A stretch of DNA of 64,000 nucleotides from Candidatus Protochlamydia phocaeensis (GTDB lineage: Bacteria; Chlamydiota; Chlamydiia; Chlamydiales; Parachlamydiaceae): assembly GCF_001545115.1 (NCBI RefSeq), contig NZ_FCNU01000010.1, positions 55,211-119,210 on the forward strand, given 5' to 3'. The position numbers and the translations under genes are program-made. The notes beneath the pieces are model-generated. The model did no database searches, was not told the DNA's origin, and saw nothing but the letters and a program-made list of their open reading frames with translations. Positions within the stretch are counted from its first letter, which is position 1. Each line of letters opens with the position of its first letter. Shown one piece after another: positions 35,831-44,069 of the stretch.

Positions 35831-37027
35831 ATGAAATTGCAAAAAGTTTATTTATTTGCCTCGGTGTCCAATCAATATGGCGTCATCGATAATTTTATTC
35901 GCGAATTGAATAATGCCCTTAATCGTCAGGGGGTAATTAGCCGCATCATCGAAGCAAAGCGAGACGATCCACGCACGTTTCTCAACGAACTTTTAAGCGA
36001 TCCGCCTGATTGCACGCTCTCTTTCAACGGGCTGCTTCCCGATGAAGAGGGACGTTTTCTTTGCGATATGATTAAAATTCCGCATGTTGCTTGCTTAACC
36101 GATGCTCCCAATCACTTCTTTCAGCTTGTCAAAAGCCCTTTGACGATTATTACTTGTGTAGACCGCAACTTTTGCCAAGTTTTTAGAGACTTCCAATGTC
36201 CCCATGTCATTTTTTTGCCCCATGCGGCCAGTAGAACTTTAAGTCCGGATTTAACCGCTGCTCTTAAATATGACGTTTTAATGCTGAATTCCTTTATTGA
36301 TTATGAGGCTATTCGTCAAGGATGGGCGAATAAGTATTCTGTCGCCCTCAGCGATGTCTTAGAAGAAGCGGCGGAAATGACCTTAAGCGATTATCAGCTT
36401 CCCTATATGCAGGCCTTCATTCAGACGCTGGATCGCCACTTGAGAGCCGGTAAGCCCATTGACCCCCGCTTAATCGATTATGAAACGCTATTAGACGAAC
36501 TTGAGGCTTATATAGGTGGAAGAAGCCGAACCGAGCTCCTGATGTCCATTCAAGACGCGACAGTTCACGTGTTCGGTTCCCAACCCGAAGCGGGAGGCTG
36601 GAAAAAATATTTAGGCAATAAATCGAATATCCACCTTCATCCTCCTGTGCCTTTCAGCGAAGCCATTAATCTCATGAAACAGGCTAAAATTTTGTTGAAT
36701 AGTACTCCAGAGATCAAGCAGGGCGCGCACGAAAGAATTTTAAGTGGATTGGCCAGCGGAGCAGCCGTTCTCACATTAGATACGCCCTATATGCGTGAAC
36801 AATTTAAAGATGAAGAGGACATTTTGCTATATGGGCCCCGGGACTGGGAAGCGGTTAATCATAAAATCAATCTGTATTTAAACGATGAAAACAAGCGCAA
36901 TAATCTTGTTGGTAAAGGAAGAGAGAAAGTTCTCCAGCATCATACCTGGGATCAGCGAGCGCAGACGTTGATTAAAGAGCTTCCGCCCATTTTGGAAAAG
37001 ATCAAGGCTTTTCTTGACGCAAGCTAA
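35831..37027 (+). CDS. Glycosyltransferase, CgeB/YkvP-like family 1 fold
   Basis: The 398-residue protein has two Rossmann-like halves. The C-terminal half carries the GT-B landmarks: LMKQAKILLNSTPEIKQGAHERIL with ER as donor-binding residues, SGLASGAAVLT, and a HHTWDQRAQTL end typical of CgeB-type transferases. These enzymes move sugars from nucleotide donors; the acceptor is unknown. There is no signal or membrane segment. GAGGGA precedes the ATG. Neighbours give no pathway, though the lipopolysaccharide-type transferase at 40692 and the epimerase at 49336 are in the window. Confidence 0.75.
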   Translation: MKLQKVYLFASVSNQYGVIDNFIRELNNALNRQGVISRIIEAKRDDPRTFLNELLSDPPDCTLSFNGLLPDEEGRFLCDMIKIPHVACLTDAPNHFFQLVKSPLTIITCVDRNFCQVFRDFQCPHVIFLPHAASRTLSPDLTAALKYDVLMLNSFIDYEAIRQGWANKYSVALSDVLEEAAEMTLSDYQLPYMQAFIQTLDRHLRAGKPIDPRLIDYETLLDELEAYIGGRSRTELLMSIQDATVHVFGSQPEAGGWKKYLGNKSNIHLHPPVPFSEAINLMKQAKILLNSTPEIKQGAHERILSGLASGAAVLTLDTPYMREQFKDEEDILLYGPRDWEAVNHKINLYLNDENKRNNLVGKGREKVLQHHTWDQRAQTLIKELPPILEKIKAFLDAS

Positions 37028-37034
37028 GAGGCTT

Positions 37035-37070
37035 CTTAAAGCTGCTAATGGCCTAGATTTGAGTTTAAAA
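37035..37070 (+). repeat. Dispersed intergenic repeat, family 1 copy
   Basis: CTTAAAGCTGCTAATGGCCT then AGATTTGAGTTTAAAA begins eight bases after the glycosyltransferase stop. It shares the TTAAAxCTGCTAATGGC core with other copies. Confidence 0.45.
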
Positions 37071-37123
37071 AAACTCCACGCTCTGGTTACTACGCTTTAT
37101 AGATTCGGAAACATTCTATTGTT

Positions 37124-38158
37124 TTACTTGTTATACTCGATTTCCCACTTATCGCAGATGTCAAATATTTGCAATTTAACCGAGCCATAATTGTTATTGA
37201 ACAGCTTGGCCTGCAATTTGCCTACTCCTTGTACAAAGGCTGCTACATCTTTTTCGAATTCCTTCCATGCGGTTGATTGTTTATCTACCCGCCCTTTGCT
37301 TGCCTTCTCTTGCTTGAATAATTCATCGGCATTGAAAATTCTGTGTGCTAAATTAAGCAAGCCTTGTGCGCGCTGTTCCTGGGCAATGACAACAAATTCT
37401 TCGATGTTTTTTTGAATATCCTTATCGGCTTTGCGCAGAGAGGCTTTGACCTCGGGATCTACGCTTGCATATCTCATATTCAAGCGGGTTGCCTTGTCGT
37501 TAAAATCGCTGATTTGTCCTTTAAGGGCTTGTATTTCTTGTTTGACTGCCTCCATTCTCGTGCTTTCTTCTGGATGCTTCGTCTCCAGTTCGGCTAATTG
37601 ATGTAAGGCATTTTGGACTTGCGGATAACTGCTCTTCAATTCCTGATATAAGTTGGAAAGAAAGCGATAATCTCTTCTTTCTTCTGGTGTTGCCCCTTCT
37701 TTAAGAAGACCGGAAATATTTTCTTGAAAGAAAGTATCGCCTAGCTTGCTCTGTAAGACTTCGTTAAATTTATCCGTTTTGGCTGCTTGTGAAAATGCGA
37801 TTTCGCCGGGACGGGAAATGCCCTTTTCTTTTGCTATGCCTTTCATAGACTTAATCGTTGCGTCTGTAAGCGCGTCCTTGAGCATAGTGCGGACAGATTT
37901 AATAAATTTCTTTCCGTCATTCGGAGCAGAATAGGGATTGCCAATGACTCTCTGCCGCCTAAGCGTTTCCTCGTTTAAAACAGATTTCATGGTCTCATTG
38001 ACCAAATGCTCAATATGGGCTTTTGCTTCTGGCTTTAACTTGACAATGCCAAGCTTGGCTCCTATTGCTCCTGCGACTTTGCCCAACTTGTCTTTAATGT
38101 CTGTCAAACCCTGCCATTTAAAAGGAGAAGGAAAAGAAGATGGTCTTAAAGAATCCAT
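37124..38158 (-). CDS. Helical protein, paralog of 38587-39591
   Basis: The 344-residue protein is almost entirely helical, with heptad-like stretches at about 175-260. It is a paralog of the next gene. Shared features include a GAIGAKLGIVKLKP-like motif near residue 31-44 (AIGSKFGLVKLRP in the paralog), conserved DALTDATIKSMKGIAKEKGI, and similar C-termini ending in a CDKWEIEYN-type sequence. There is no membrane segment, signal peptide or catalytic motif. Tandem duplication and lineage-specific look suggest a host-interaction factor, but this is inference. AGGTG precedes the ATG. Confidence 0.7.
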   Translation of the reverse strand: MDSLRPSSFPSPFKWQGLTDIKDKLGKVAGAIGAKLGIVKLKPEAKAHIEHLVNETMKSVLNEETLRRQRVIGNPYSAPNDGKKFIKSVRTMLKDALTDATIKSMKGIAKEKGISRPGEIAFSQAAKTDKFNEVLQSKLGDTFFQENISGLLKEGATPEERRDYRFLSNLYQELKSSYPQVQNALHQLAELETKHPEESTRMEAVKQEIQALKGQISDFNDKATRLNMRYASVDPEVKASLRKADKDIQKNIEEFVVIAQEQRAQGLLNLAHRIFNADELFKQEKASKGRVDKQSTAWKEFEKDVAAFVQGVGKLQAKLFNNNYGSVKLQIFDICDKWEIEYNK

Positions 38159-38297
38159 AAGACACCTAATTTTTAAAGAAAATAACCAATATTTGAAATT
38201 AATTAGATAATAATACAGATTTGTTATGTTTTATTATAACATTTTACTATTTAATTAATTAATAATTACTTTTTCGATCAATTTTTGATTGAGAGCA

Positions 38298-38315
38298 CGT
38301 TTGCCATGGCAAACG
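38298..38315. promoter_or_regulatory. Perfect 18-bp palindrome, candidate operator
   Basis: CGTTTGCCATGGCAAACG reads identically on both strands and lies about 140 bases upstream of the ATG of the 37124-38158 gene. Such symmetry suits a dimeric repressor site; no regulator is known. Confidence 0.4.
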
Positions 38316-38391
38316 GAGAAGCGATGAATCCATCATTAGGATGGATTTAAAGGGGGGAGCCTCTTAAAAAAGACGCAAAGCCGTTCAAGGG

Positions 38392-38430
38392 CGATTAAAA
38401 TGCTAATAATCAATAGTTGAGATGATTTTC
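38392..38430 (+). repeat. Dispersed intergenic repeat, family 1 copy
   Basis: GATTAAAATGCTAATAATC then AATAGTTGAGATGATTTTC. The order TTAAAA-TGCTAAT-AGTTGAGAT matches the copy at 31125. Confidence 0.4.
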
Positions 38431-38586
38431 TTGGTGAAAAAAGCACCCAAATCTAAGTGATGAGCGGTTTTAATCCACCTTTTCCGATTTCTTAGGAGGA
38501 TTTAACAGTTTCCTGCACAAGCAAAATCAATGAAAAGGCAAAGCGCGCTTATCATTTAATTCGCTTGTACAAGAATTGAAATACAA

Positions 38587-39591
38587 TTATTTATAATCTA
38601 TTTTCCACTCATCGCAGATTGAATAAATTTCATTTTTTTCGTCGCTATACTCGCGCTTATATAGAGCCGTTTGAGGGCTATTCATTCCTTGAATAAAGGC
38701 AGTGATATTTTTTTCAAATGACTTCCATTCCTTAGAATTCGTGTCGACAGAGCCGGAGGCTTCTTTTTCTTTTTTAAATGCCTCATGAGCCTCTTTAATC
38801 TGACCCGCTAAATGGCTCAATCCGCGTGCGCGCTGTTCTTGGGGAATAGAATTAAATTTCTGGATATCTGCTTGAATGTCAGGATAGAATCTTTTGAGCC
38901 TTTGTTTTACCTGTCCCTCAGCGTTTGTAAATCTTGAGTTTAACATCGTTGCATTGGTATTAAGCTCCTCGATTTGCCCTCTTAGCGAGCTGATGAGGTC
39001 TTGAATATTTTTTCCTCTCAAATTCTCATTTGGAAATTGATTTTCCAGAATAGTTAAGTTTTCTATAGCCGTCTTTGTGTCTTCATAACTGCCCTGCAGC
39101 TTTAAATATAAACTGGAAATATTCCTGTAACTCTTTCTGTCTTCTTCCGTCGCTCCTTTTTCCAGAACGTCGGCGACGCCTTGCTGGAGAGGCGCTTCCA
39201 GTTTCTCTTTCAACACTTGGCGGAAAGTATCCGTTTTTACTGCGTCGGAAAACTTAATTTCGCTTGGATTAGCGATGCCCTTCTGCTCTGCTATGGCCTT
39301 CATCGATTGAATGGTTGCATCTTTAACGGCATCTTTAACAGTGTGATGGGCAAGCTTATTCAGTTTTTTTTCCTTATCCGCATTGGGATTGGGGGCTCCT
39401 AATAAGCCTAATTGCATGGGCTCATTATTCAAAATAGCCTGCATTGCCTCAGTGGCCAATTGATTGATTTCGGCTTTAACTCCCGGCCTTAGCTTTACAA
39501 GACCAAATTTAGATCCTATCGCTTCTACAGCTTTAGTATATTTAGTCTGCAGAATGTGCCAATTAACAGCCAAAGAATGTAAGGGATCCAT
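38587..39591 (-). CDS. Helical protein, paralog of 37124-38158
   Basis: The 334-residue all-helical protein resembles the 344-residue neighbour along its whole length. Shared parts are AIGSKFGLVKLRPGVKAEI near 24-42, DAVKDATIQSMKAIAEQKGI (about 93-112), FRQVLKEKL, SYRNISSLYLKLQGSY, and the C-terminal EIYSICDEWKIDYK. The two genes lie in tandem on one strand, 428 bases apart, each with its own AGG-type ribosome site, as expected for a duplication. No membrane segment or known domain was seen. The function is unknown. Confidence 0.7.
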   Translation of the reverse strand: MDPLHSLAVNWHILQTKYTKAVEAIGSKFGLVKLRPGVKAEINQLATEAMQAILNNEPMQLGLLGAPNPNADKEKKLNKLAHHTVKDAVKDATIQSMKAIAEQKGIANPSEIKFSDAVKTDTFRQVLKEKLEAPLQQGVADVLEKGATEEDRKSYRNISSLYLKLQGSYEDTKTAIENLTILENQFPNENLRGKNIQDLISSLRGQIEELNTNATMLNSRFTNAEGQVKQRLKRFYPDIQADIQKFNSIPQEQRARGLSHLAGQIKEAHEAFKKEKEASGSVDTNSKEWKSFEKNITAFIQGMNSPQTALYKREYSDEKNEIYSICDEWKIDYK

Positions 39592-39796
39592 AAATACCTA
39601 TCTAATTATTTAAATTAATCATTTAACTTTATTTTAATTTTTGAATAAATTTATTAATTTTCAATTAAAATTTTATTAATTTATTATCATTTTTGATTTT
39701 ATTTATTGTAAAGTCGAAGATTGCCTTTTTAATCGGGTCTTCTTTATTCTTTTGAACTTAATCAATTTTAGTAGAATTCAGACGAGTGAATGGCAA

Positions 39797-40864
39797 ATGA
39801 CGAAATGTTTGGAAACTGACAAATTAAAAGCGTGGTTTTTAGCGGAAAAAAGAGAATTGCCCTGGCGCGAGCAGGCTGATCCCTATGCCGTTTGGATTTC
39901 TGAGGTCATGCTACAGCAAACGCAAGTGGCCGTTGTGTTGCCGTATTTTCAGCGCTGGATGCAGCGATTTCCAACTATTGCCGATTTAGCTGCGGCCTCC
40001 ATAGATGAGGTGATCAAAGTATGGGAAGGACTAGGCTACTATTCGCGCGCGCGTTATTTGCATGAAGGAGCAAAATATTTAGTTGAGCATTTCAATGGAC
40101 AACTTCCGGCTAGTGAAGAGCGTCTTAAAACAATTAAGGGGCTGGGGCCTTATACCATTGGGGCCATTTTAAGTTTTGCCTTTCATCAAAAAAAAGCTGC
40201 GGTCGATGGCAATGTCCTGCGCGTATTGGCGCGCTATTTTCAACTGGAGGACGATATTGCCAAGGCTGCTACCGTTAAAAAGCTGCGGCTGCTGGCAGAG
40301 AGTCTGCTGCCCGATGAAGAGCCTTGGATAATCAGTGAGGCGCTCATTGAATTGGGAGCAACTGTTTGCCAGCGCAAAGCGCGCTGTATGGAGTGCCCTC
40401 TGCGGTCCAGCTGCCTTAGCTATCGCAATGGCGTCGTCGACCGTTTTCCCGTCAAAAGCAAAGGGGCGCAAACGGAATATCTCTACCGGGCTGTCGCCGT
40501 TATTCGCTGCCAAGACCGCTACTTAGTCAAGCGCGGGAAGAAAGGAGAAATCATGTCTGATCTTTATGAATTTCCCTTTTTTCCGACTCAAAAAGAAAGA
40601 CTTTCCTCCCAGCAATTAAGAGAAATAATCCAGCAACAGTGGGGGTTAATGGTCTGCGAAAAGCATCATTTCCCATCGATCATGCAAGGCTTTACGCGTT
40701 ATCAGGCTCGGCTTGATCCTGTTCTGTTCGCTTGCTCTGAAGAGAAGCCGGTGGCGGATTTAGAGTGGGTGGAGCAGGACGTGTTGAAACAGCGGGCTTT
40801 TTCATCCGGCCATCGCCGCCTTTTTGAGCAAATTCAAGCGCTCGATTTGCCTCTGCCAGCTTAA
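39797..40864 (+). CDS. mutY: Adenine DNA glycosylase
   Basis: The ATG of MTKCLETDKLK gives 355 residues, matching the family N-terminus; an in-frame TTG at 39752 would add 15. The LPWREQADPYAVWISEVMLQQTQV region, helix-hairpin-helix LKTIKGLGPYTIGAILSFAF, catalytic Asp in AAVDGNVLRVLAR, and the 4Fe-4S cluster cysteines (C-x6-C-x2-C-x5-C in CQRKARCMECPLRSSC) identify MutY. A C-terminal MutT-like domain follows. It removes A opposite 8-oxoguanine. Its 3' end overlaps the convergent glycosyltransferase gene by 173 bases. Confidence 0.93.
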   Translation: MTKCLETDKLKAWFLAEKRELPWREQADPYAVWISEVMLQQTQVAVVLPYFQRWMQRFPTIADLAAASIDEVIKVWEGLGYYSRARYLHEGAKYLVEHFNGQLPASEERLKTIKGLGPYTIGAILSFAFHQKKAAVDGNVLRVLARYFQLEDDIAKAATVKKLRLLAESLLPDEEPWIISEALIELGATVCQRKARCMECPLRSSCLSYRNGVVDRFPVKSKGAQTEYLYRAVAVIRCQDRYLVKRGKKGEIMSDLYEFPFFPTQKERLSSQQLREIIQQQWGLMVCEKHHFPSIMQGFTRYQARLDPVLFACSEEKPVADLEWVEQDVLKQRAFSSGHRRLFEQIQALDLPLPA

Positions 40865-41582
40865 GGTATTTATAAAAGGCTGTTACGGCGTTATAAAAAG
40901 AAATTTCAAATCCTTCCTGCCCGTCTAAAAAGCCGCGCTTGAGACCATAACTTTTAAAGAAGGCAAAGCAGCCATGTAAAAGGGCTTTACTTAGGGAAGA
41001 GGATTTTTTGCCGCAGTACTGCGTTGCAAAAAGAGACGAATATGTCTGCATCTTGGTCAGAAAATCGCTGACTTGTGCATAGGAATAATGGCGCAGAGGC
41101 GATTGCAAGCAAACTTCCTGCAAATGATCGGTGATGATAGATTCGTGCACTTGCGCATCGGTAAAGCGCGTCTCTTGGCGATTATATAGGCGGACTTGGC
41201 GATCGGGATGCCATCCGCATCCTTTAATCCATTTTCCGCGGTATTCATTATGCCGCGGAAACGAATATACGCACCCAGATTTGAGCGTTAACCGGCAAAT
41301 GTCTTGCGCGAGTTCTGGGGTAACCACCTCGTCGCTATCGATAGACAAAATCCAATCATGGCGGGCAAGGCCCGATGCTGTATTATGAGTGGGCCCAAAT
41401 CCTTCAAATGGACGCTGGTAAAGAGAAACATTGGGGAATTGACCGGCGATGGTCAAGGTGTCGTCCTGAGATCCCGTATCGCACACGATAACCTCGTCAA
41501 AAGGCTGTAAAGCCTCCAGGACTTCGGGCAAGTACTTGCTGCTATTTTTGGTCAGAATGGTGACGCTAATTGGAAAACGCAT
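40692..41582 (-). CDS. Family 2 glycosyltransferase, WaaE/KdtX-like
   Basis: The 296-residue protein begins with the GT2 fold, ISVTILTKNSSKYLPEVLEALQ; VCDTGSQDDT and the metal-binding LSIDSDEVV follow. GWHPDRQVRLYNR and the C-terminal FKSYGLKRGFLDGQEGF are typical of WaaE/KdtX lipopolysaccharide core glucosyltransferases. It probably adds a hexose to lipopolysaccharide or another envelope glycan at the inner membrane. The family normally ends near residue 245. Here the last ~50 residues are a Pro/Lys/Gln-rich tail read antisense to mutY, so the tail may be a recent read-through extension. It lies two bases past the peroxiredoxin start of the operon (same strand). Confidence 0.85.
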   Translation of the reverse strand: MRFPISVTILTKNSSKYLPEVLEALQPFDEVIVCDTGSQDDTLTIAGQFPNVSLYQRPFEGFGPTHNTASGLARHDWILSIDSDEVVTPELAQDICRLTLKSGCVYSFPRHNEYRGKWIKGCGWHPDRQVRLYNRQETRFTDAQVHESIITDHLQEVCLQSPLRHYSYAQVSDFLTKMQTYSSLFATQYCGKKSSSLSKALLHGCFAFFKSYGLKRGFLDGQEGFEISFYNAVTAFYKYLKLAEANRALEFAQKGGDGRMKKPAVSTRPAPPTLNPPPASLQSKRTEQDQAEPDNA

Positions 41583-41584
41583 AG

Positions 41585-42064
41585 CTAGGAGGCGGATAGG
41601 TGTTGCAAAGCTTCGATTACGCGCCCTTCATGCCCCTCTACTTGTACGGGACTCTCAATCCAGCGAATCACTCCTTGGCTGTCGATAAGAAAAGTCGTTC
41701 GTATGACTCCCATTCCTTTTTTACCAAACAACATCTTCTCCTGCCAGACGCCAAATTGCTCGCAAAGCTGATGGGTGGAATCGGGAATAAGCGTAAAATT
41801 GAGTCCATATTTAGCCGTGAATTTCTCATGCGAGGCCGCACTGTCGGGACTGACGCCAATCACACGCGCTTGGCTGTGGTCGAAAAGAGGCTTGGCGTCG
41901 CGAAAACTGCAAGCTTGAGCTGTACAGCCTGGCGTATCATCTTTGGGATAAAAATATAAAACGTAAGGATGCCCGAGCAGGTCCTTTGTGGAAATCAGTT
42001 GACCTTTTGTATCGCGAGTCTGAAAAGCAGGCACTGCCTGTCCAATAAGCGGAAGGGATGACAT
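41585..42064 (-). CDS. bcp: Thiol peroxidase of the Bcp/PrxQ type
   Basis: The start was set at the ATG after GGAGG, giving 159 residues, the family length. Cys47 in DTPGCTAQAC is the peroxidatic residue and Cys52, five residues later, the resolving one, the Bcp/PrxQ arrangement. FYPKDDTPGCT and FLIDSQGVIRWIE are family landmarks. It reduces hydrogen peroxide and organic peroxides using thioredoxin in the cytoplasm. It is followed within three bases by the glycosyltransferase gene, so they are cotranscribed, though a functional link is not obvious. Use of O2-respiring enzymes in this organism makes peroxide defence expected. Confidence 0.93.
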   Translation of the reverse strand: MSSLPLIGQAVPAFQTRDTKGQLISTKDLLGHPYVLYFYPKDDTPGCTAQACSFRDAKPLFDHSQARVIGVSPDSAASHEKFTAKYGLNFTLIPDSTHQLCEQFGVWQEKMLFGKKGMGVIRTTFLIDSQGVIRWIESPVQVEGHEGRVIEALQHLSAS

Positions 42065-42148
42065 AAGCCTCCATTTATTAATGGCAGGCATTTTAGCATA
42101 AAAAGCCAAAAAGATGGCAATAGCAATTCGAAGATGACCTTTTAAAAA

Positions 42149-42166
42149 CTCCAGATTCAGGTTAAA
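42149..42166 (+). repeat. Dispersed intergenic repeat, family 2 copy (diverged)
   Basis: CTCCAGATTCAGGTTAAA resembles TCCAAACTCAGGTTAA at 31255 and 49259 with small changes. Confidence 0.3.
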
Positions 42167-42319
42167 AAGAAGATAATTTGTGTTAAATGTTAATTTTACT
42201 GATTTGTATTGGAATTTTTACTTGTTAATTGGTAGTTTTACACTTGTATTTAATTGTTTTTCTTCAAGTTTAATTTTTATAGTTAAAAAGTTAAATAAAA
42301 ATTTAACAAACGAATTTTT

Positions 42320-43960
42320 ATGATTGACACATCAACAGAGAGGTTTTCTGTAGGGGAATACCTGGAAAATAGGCTTAATTTTGACAAGGAAAGCGAAGGG
42401 CAAACTCAATCAAGTTGGACTTATCAAGCGCATACTGACGATTTTGGCGTGGCCATTCGATCCTTATTGGTTGCCAAAGACAAGATTTTTGATAATGGGG
42501 TAGTCATCACCGTTTTTCTAAAAAATTTTGAGGAAATAGGACAGAAAGAAGGCTTTGAGGTTTATGCAACAACGACGTTTTATTATCCGCGCGATAGCCG
42601 GGTTCGCACTCCTAAAGGCCATATTTTAAAATCGACGGATGCTAACCCCAAAATTTTGTTAACGGCGCTGGAGAGATTAATCAAGCGAGAAAATTACTTA
42701 AAAAATCAGAGCTCTACGTTTGCTACCGAGCATCCTTCTTTTAAAAATAGGATGCAAGGAAGCGCCATAGCGAGCAAATTACATTTTCGTGCATCCGAAG
42801 GATACTCTCCAGATTCAAGAAAGGACTATTTTGATGTGATGATGGGACCGAAACTGGTTTCTACTAATATTCACACATTGATTAAGCCGACTCGCAGCTA
42901 TTGGGAAGGGGGCAATGTTTTTGTGTTAACGAATACGGAGGGAAAGACAAAGGTTCTCATAAGCGGGCATTCTTTGACGGTGACTCATATGGTCTTAAGG
43001 CAGTATCAGTATTTTCAGCTGCCTGAAAAAGAGAACACATTGGCTCATATAGAAGAGACGCAAAGTGCATTTGCCTCTTTGCAAGATAGAGTCAATACAC
43101 TGTATCTTAATCGTCAAATTCCTGCCTTAGTCAGACAGTTGGCAGGCGAATTATCTGAAGAAGCGGTCATTCAGACAGGCTATGAGATGAATGCGATGGG
43201 ATTAATTAAAGCCTTTAGCACAAAGACCTCTGCAGATAAAGCTAGACTGACAGACATTGTTAAAGACTATGTGGGGCAAAGGGAATTTGTCAAGCAGGTA
43301 TTATGGCCGTCTGAATTTGAGGTTCAGGCAGAAGATATTGTGATTGTTCCCAACGCCCATTATCATTTGGATACCTTTATGAAGCCCGGCCCAAAAGGAA
43401 GCATTCTTTTGCAGGACTTCGATCAAACGATTCAGGTTCTTTATAAAATAGAGGCGCATGCCGACGATTATGTGTTAACCAGCGAAGACCGCTTTATTTT
43501 AAAGAATTATATTCAAGAAGCCAAACAATTAGCTAAAGATCTCGGGCCCATCTATGCGAACATTCATGAGCAATGCAAGCGGGCAAAAATTGCCATTATT
43601 CCCATTGCAGGGACCTTTTTTGGATGCAATTCGCGAAAAGAACGCAAGAACCTTAATTTTTTAAATGCCCTTTCCGGCTATTCCACGCTCAACCAGCGCT
43701 TTTACTATATCACCTCGGGCGCATCTGTTGGCGATCGGCTGGGTAAAGTATTAATGGATGAGTTCCGTTCTACTCTCGAGCAGCTGGCTTCTCCCATTCA
43801 GGTGTATTATATCGGAAATTATTCCGGAACGGAGAACTATGAACAAGCAATGGCCTTGACAAATCTTCCTGATTCTCAATCCGGACCGCATTGCCTGACC
43901 GTTGAATTGGCAACAGATAGAACGGTTTATAAGGAAAGCCTTTTCAAAATTGAAGAATAA
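42320..43960 (+). CDS. Predicted pentein-fold guanidino-modifying enzyme (deiminase-like)
   Basis: The 546-residue protein has, in the right order, the three active-site elements of the pentein superfamily (arginine, agmatine and peptidyl-arginine deiminases, DDAH, amidinotransferases). They are WEGGNVFVLT with Glu196, HLDTF with His349 and Asp351, and a late cysteine, Cys525, in SGPHCLTVE, which resembles the GGPxCM-T motif of arginine deiminases. Sequence around 440-475 (NFLNALSGY, then RFYYITSGA) fits the strand before the cysteine. The extra N-terminal ~150 residues make it longer than free-arginine deiminases. No signal peptide is visible. The substrate could be arginine, agmatine or protein arginine. 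No Shine-Dalgarno site precedes the ATG. Confidence 0.55.
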   Translation: MIDTSTERFSVGEYLENRLNFDKESEGQTQSSWTYQAHTDDFGVAIRSLLVAKDKIFDNGVVITVFLKNFEEIGQKEGFEVYATTTFYYPRDSRVRTPKGHILKSTDANPKILLTALERLIKRENYLKNQSSTFATEHPSFKNRMQGSAIASKLHFRASEGYSPDSRKDYFDVMMGPKLVSTNIHTLIKPTRSYWEGGNVFVLTNTEGKTKVLISGHSLTVTHMVLRQYQYFQLPEKENTLAHIEETQSAFASLQDRVNTLYLNRQIPALVRQLAGELSEEAVIQTGYEMNAMGLIKAFSTKTSADKARLTDIVKDYVGQREFVKQVLWPSEFEVQAEDIVIVPNAHYHLDTFMKPGPKGSILLQDFDQTIQVLYKIEAHADDYVLTSEDRFILKNYIQEAKQLAKDLGPIYANIHEQCKRAKIAIIPIAGTFFGCNSRKERKNLNFLNALSGYSTLNQRFYYITSGASVGDRLGKVLMDEFRSTLEQLASPIQVYYIGNYSGTENYEQAMALTNLPDSQSGPHCLTVELATDRTVYKESLFKIEE

Positions 43961-44069
43961 TTCCGAATATGAGGCGCTGACAGGTAGGCAAGAGATCTAT
44001 TTATTTTAACTTGCTAGGGAAAGGCTAAGTCCATAGACTGCATCCATTTAATGACCAAGGAAAAAGTCT

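Larger units (their letters stand above)
38159..38586. other. Gap between tandem paralogs with palindrome and repeat
   Basis: No coding frame was supported. The gap holds an 18-bp palindrome (38298-38315), a short hairpin (AATCCATC/GATGGATT, 38327-38347) and a family 1 repeat copy near 38392. AT-rich promoter-like sequence lies next to the 37124-38158 gene. Confidence 0.5.
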
